Part shown: positions 61,951 through 64,000 of the stretch, in pieces
Numbering within the stretch: the first letter of the stretch is position 1
How the letters are laid out: each line of letters starts with the position of its first letter
DNA from: Flavimaricola marinus
Lineage (GTDB): Bacteria > Pseudomonadota > Alphaproteobacteria > Rhodobacterales > Rhodobacteraceae
Assembly (NCBI RefSeq): GCF_900184895.1
Contig: NZ_FXZK01000010.1
Location: forward strand, 1 to 64,000
Direction of reading: 5' to 3'
Length of the DNA: 64,000 bases
Notes under the pieces: generated by a model
The model's input: the letters and a program-made list of their open reading frames with translations, nothing else
The model's database searches: none
Told to the model about the DNA's origin: nothing
Made by a program: the position numbers and the translations under genes

Positions 61951-63324
61951 TCAGCAGTTCGGGACGTTCACCGCCAGGCCACCCAGCGCCGTCTCCTTAT
62001 ACTTTTCGCTCATGTCGGCGCCGGTCTGGCGCATGGTCTCGATGGCGGCATCGAGCGGGACGAAATGGGTGCCGTCCCCGCGCAGGGCAAGGCTCGCCGC
62101 CGACACCGCCTTGATCGCGCCCAGCCCGTTGCGTTCGATACAGGGCACCTGCACGAGGCCGCGGACCGGATCGCAGGTCATGCCCAGATGATGCTCCAGG
62201 GCGATCTCGGCGGCGTTCTCCACTTGCTCGGGGCTGCCACCCATCACCGCACAGAGACCGGCGGCGGCCATCGCGGCGGCACTGCCCACCTCGGCCTGAC
62301 AGCCCGCCTCGGCGCCCGAGATCGAGGCGTTGAACTTGACCAGCCCGCCGATGGCGGCGGCGGTCAGCAGGAAATCGGCCACCTTGGCGGGGCTGGCACC
62401 GGGCACGAAATCGAGCCAGTAACGGATCGTCGCGGGAACGACGCCGGCGGCACCGTTTGTGGGGGCCGTCACTACCTGACCGCCGGCGGCATTCTCCTCG
62501 TTGACGGCCATCGCATAGGTCGACATCCAGTCGTTGATCGTATGCGGGGCGGTCATGTTCAGGCCGCGCTCGGCCTGCAACTTCTCGTGGATCGCCATGG
62601 CGCGACGCTTGACCTTCAGGCCGCCGGGCAGAATGCCATCGGTGGTCAGGCCACGGTCGATGCAGGCGTTCATCACCTCCCAGATGCGGGTCAGGCCCTT
62701 GTCCAGATCGGCGGCGCTCCGGCGCGACAGCTCGTTGGCGCGCTTCATCCCGGCGATGGTCAGGCCGCTGGCGGCGGCCATCTGCAACATCTCGGCGGCG
62801 CTCTTGAACGGGTAGGGAACGGGCGGGCCGTCGTCGGTGTCCTTGCCCGCCGCCAGTTCGGCCTCGGTCAGCACAAAGCCGCCGCCGATGGAGTAGTAGG
62901 TCACCTGGGTGATCACGTCGCCCTGGGCGTCGGTCGCCTTGAGGATCAGGCCGTTGGCATGGCCGGGCAGGTTCGGACCATAGTCAAATACCAGATGCTC
63001 GGCCGGGTCAAAGACCAGCTCGGGCAGGCCGTCGGGGCTGACGGTGTGCTCGGCCTTGATCCGGGCCAGTTCGGCCTCGGCCCTTTCGGCGTCGTAATCG
63101 TCGGCGCGAAACCCGGCGAGGCCGAGGATCACCGCCCGGTCCGTCGCATGGCCGACGCCCGTGAAGGCGAGCGAGCCGTGCAGCGTCGCCCGCAGGCCCG
63201 CCACCGAAAAGGGCAGGCCGCGCAGATGGTCCAGAAACCGGGCCGCCGCGACCATCGGGCCGATGGTGTGCGACGACGACGGGCCGACGCCCACCTTGAA
63301 CATGTCAAAGACAGAGAGGAACAT
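61951..63324 (-). CDS. sdaA: L-serine ammonia-lyase (dehydratase), iron-sulfur type
   Basis: A 457-residue single-chain L-serine dehydratase producing pyruvate and ammonia. The beta domain begins [20 protein letters not shown], and the catalytic domain holds the three iron-sulfur cysteines in [17 protein letters not shown] and [26 protein letters not shown]-type [19 protein letters not shown] forms the C terminus. It shares the A of the GST stop (TGATG) and has AAGGAAG upstream. Cytosolic, oxygen-sensitive cluster expected. Confidence 0.96.
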   Translation of the reverse strand: MFLSVFDMFKVGVGPSSSHTIGPMVAAARFLDHLRGLPFSVAGLRATLHGSLAFTGVGHATDRAVILGLAGFRADDYDAERAEAELARIKAEHTVSPDGLPELVFDPAEHLVFDYGPNLPGHANGLILKATDAQGDVITQVTYYSIGGGFVLTEAELAAGKDTDDGPPVPYPFKSAAEMLQMAAASGLTIAGMKRANELSRRSAADLDKGLTRIWEVMNACIDRGLTTDGILPGGLKVKRRAMAIHEKLQAERGLNMTAPHTINDWMSTYAMAVNEENAAGGQVVTAPTNGAAGVVPATIRYWLDFVPGASPAKVADFLLTAAAIGGLVKFNASISGAEAGCQAEVGSAAAMAAAGLCAVMGGSPEQVENAAEIALEHHLGMTCDPVRGLVQVPCIERNGLGAIKAVSAASLALRGDGTHFVPLDAAIETMRQTGADMSEKYKETALGGLAVNVPNC

Positions 63325-63989
63325 CAGACAGCACTTCCTTCGGGAGGATTGGGCAGACGAGGATCGGAAAACGGGGCCGGGCCAAGGCCCTCGGCGCGGG
63401 CCGCGGCCAGCGCGGCGGGGGTGGTCTCGAACGCCGCCGCCATCGCCCGCAGGGCAGGCCAGCGGGCCAGATCCAGCGCAGGCTCGGCCTCGGCATAGAT
63501 CACCGCCCAGCGCAGCAGGGGGGCCAGATAGCACCGGGCCAACGTCGACGCATAGGCCTGCGGTGCGGCCTCGACCAGATCGAGTTGGGCGGCAAGGCGG
63601 GCGAGGGCGTTGGCGCGGATATCCTTCGGGTCAGAGCCGTAGAGATGCGGATAAAAGCAAGTGCGCAGGGTCGGATGCAGCGTGTTGGCCATCCAGAACA
63701 GCCACGTCAGCGCCGGGCCTCGGTCAGGCGCGTCCGGGACGGGAAACATCTGACCGGGGCGCTGATCGGCAAGCCACAACAGGATGGCGCCGGTCTCGAA
63801 CAGGGCACCCTGCGGGGTCTCCAGCACCGGGATCAGCCCGTTGGGATTGAGCGCCAGATAGGCCGGTGCCTTGTGGCCATGACGGCGGCGGTCGACCAGA
63901 GCGGTCTCATAGGCAAAGCCGCCCGCCTCCAGCGCGAGGCGGATGCAGAGCGAGGCGTTGTCGGGGGCGTAATGCAGGCGCAGGGTCAT
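63324..63989 (-). CDS. Glutathione S-transferase family protein
   Basis: A 221-residue GST. The thioredoxin-like N-terminal domain (about 1-80) has LRLHYAPDNASLCIRLALEA with the conserved cis-proline in NPNGLIPVLETPQG and the SNAIL-type ETGAILLWLAD, the glutathione site. The helical C-terminal domain follows. The catalytic serine or cysteine may be S13/C15. The substrate is unknown; the gene is coupled to sdaA, an unusual pair. The start lies 11 nt before the window end. Confidence 0.88.
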   Translation of the reverse strand: MTLRLHYAPDNASLCIRLALEAGGFAYETALVDRRRHGHKAPAYLALNPNGLIPVLETPQGALFETGAILLWLADQRPGQMFPVPDAPDRGPALTWLFWMANTLHPTLRTCFYPHLYGSDPKDIRANALARLAAQLDLVEAAPQAYASTLARCYLAPLLRWAVIYAEAEPALDLARWPALRAMAAAFETTPAALAAARAEGLGPAPFSDPRLPNPPEGSAV

Positions 63990-64000
63990 GGCGCGACCCT

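Overview
This 64 kb window looks like chromosomal DNA from an alphaproteobacterium of the order Rhodobacterales (Roseobacter/Paracoccus type). The evidence is the high GC content, a class I PHA cluster with a PhaR-type repressor, an SdhE plus LdtR-like MarR pair, DUF2842 and DUF6524 type small proteins, two tandem DUF1194 proteins, flavin-dependent thymidylate synthase ThyX, and an intergenic repeat family (CTTCTTTTGGCC... / CTTCTTTGGGTC...CGCCGGAGGC) of the sort I know from this group. I see no rRNA, no tRNA and no CRISPR array. About 69 protein genes are supported. Many are joined by ATGA, GTGA or TGATG stop/start overlaps, so most genes sit in translationally coupled operons.

Layout. 1-1.3 kb: two lower-GC GNAT acetyltransferases beside a possible mobile-element remnant at the window edge. 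1.4-4.4 kb: DUF1007 plus NicO nickel/cobalt exporter pair and a MATE pump. 4.4-7.9 kb: a small conserved protein, aspartate aminotransferase, an XRE regulator, SdhE and an LdtR-like MarR regulator. 7.9-9.8 kb: glyoxalase I coupled to two secreted VWA-type DUF1194 proteins. 9.9-12.3 kb: a lipoprotein followed 1 nt later by a Slam-type outer-membrane protein, a candidate surface-lipoprotein export pair. 12.5-16 kb: thyX, a lower-GC orphan gene, two ArsC-like proteins around a cold-shock gene, and a small membrane protein. 16-18.6 kb: a bufferin-type RiPP operon (DUF2282 precursor, DUF692/MNIO enzyme, DUF2063 partner, DoxX). 19-22.3 kb: thrS, a MAPEG protein and an ArsR-SRPBCC fusion. 22.4-28.1 kb: a run of transporters and alpha/beta hydrolases. 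28.1-33.2 kb: the PHA granule cluster phaZ/phaC/phaP/phaR with visible PhaR-type operators.

33.4-47.1 kb: a large polyamine-type catabolic region. It holds a class III aminotransferase, a LysR regulator, a DegT-type aminotransferase, a PuuB-like oxidase, two PuuA-like glutamine synthetase homologues, a glutamine amidotransferase and a complete HisPQM-type ABC importer with two binding proteins. The inferred logic is import of an amine or polyamine, gamma-glutamylation, oxidation, and hydrolysis or transamination. 47.2-54.9 kb: a signal-less PhnD-like protein coupled to TerB, PhzF, RlmJ, a MipA/OmpV porin, pyrG, secG, an acidic lipoprotein and a DUF6524 protein. 55-64 kb: purA, DUF2842, an AraC-GyrI regulator, an 839-residue acidic low-complexity protein, thiamine pyrophosphokinase, a DMT permease, L-serine dehydratase and a GST.

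The items most worth a second look are the Slam/lipoprotein pair, the bufferin operon, the 839-residue acidic protein, the PhaR operator set and the dispersed intergenic repeat family. Functions are assigned from motifs and remembered family features, without database searches.
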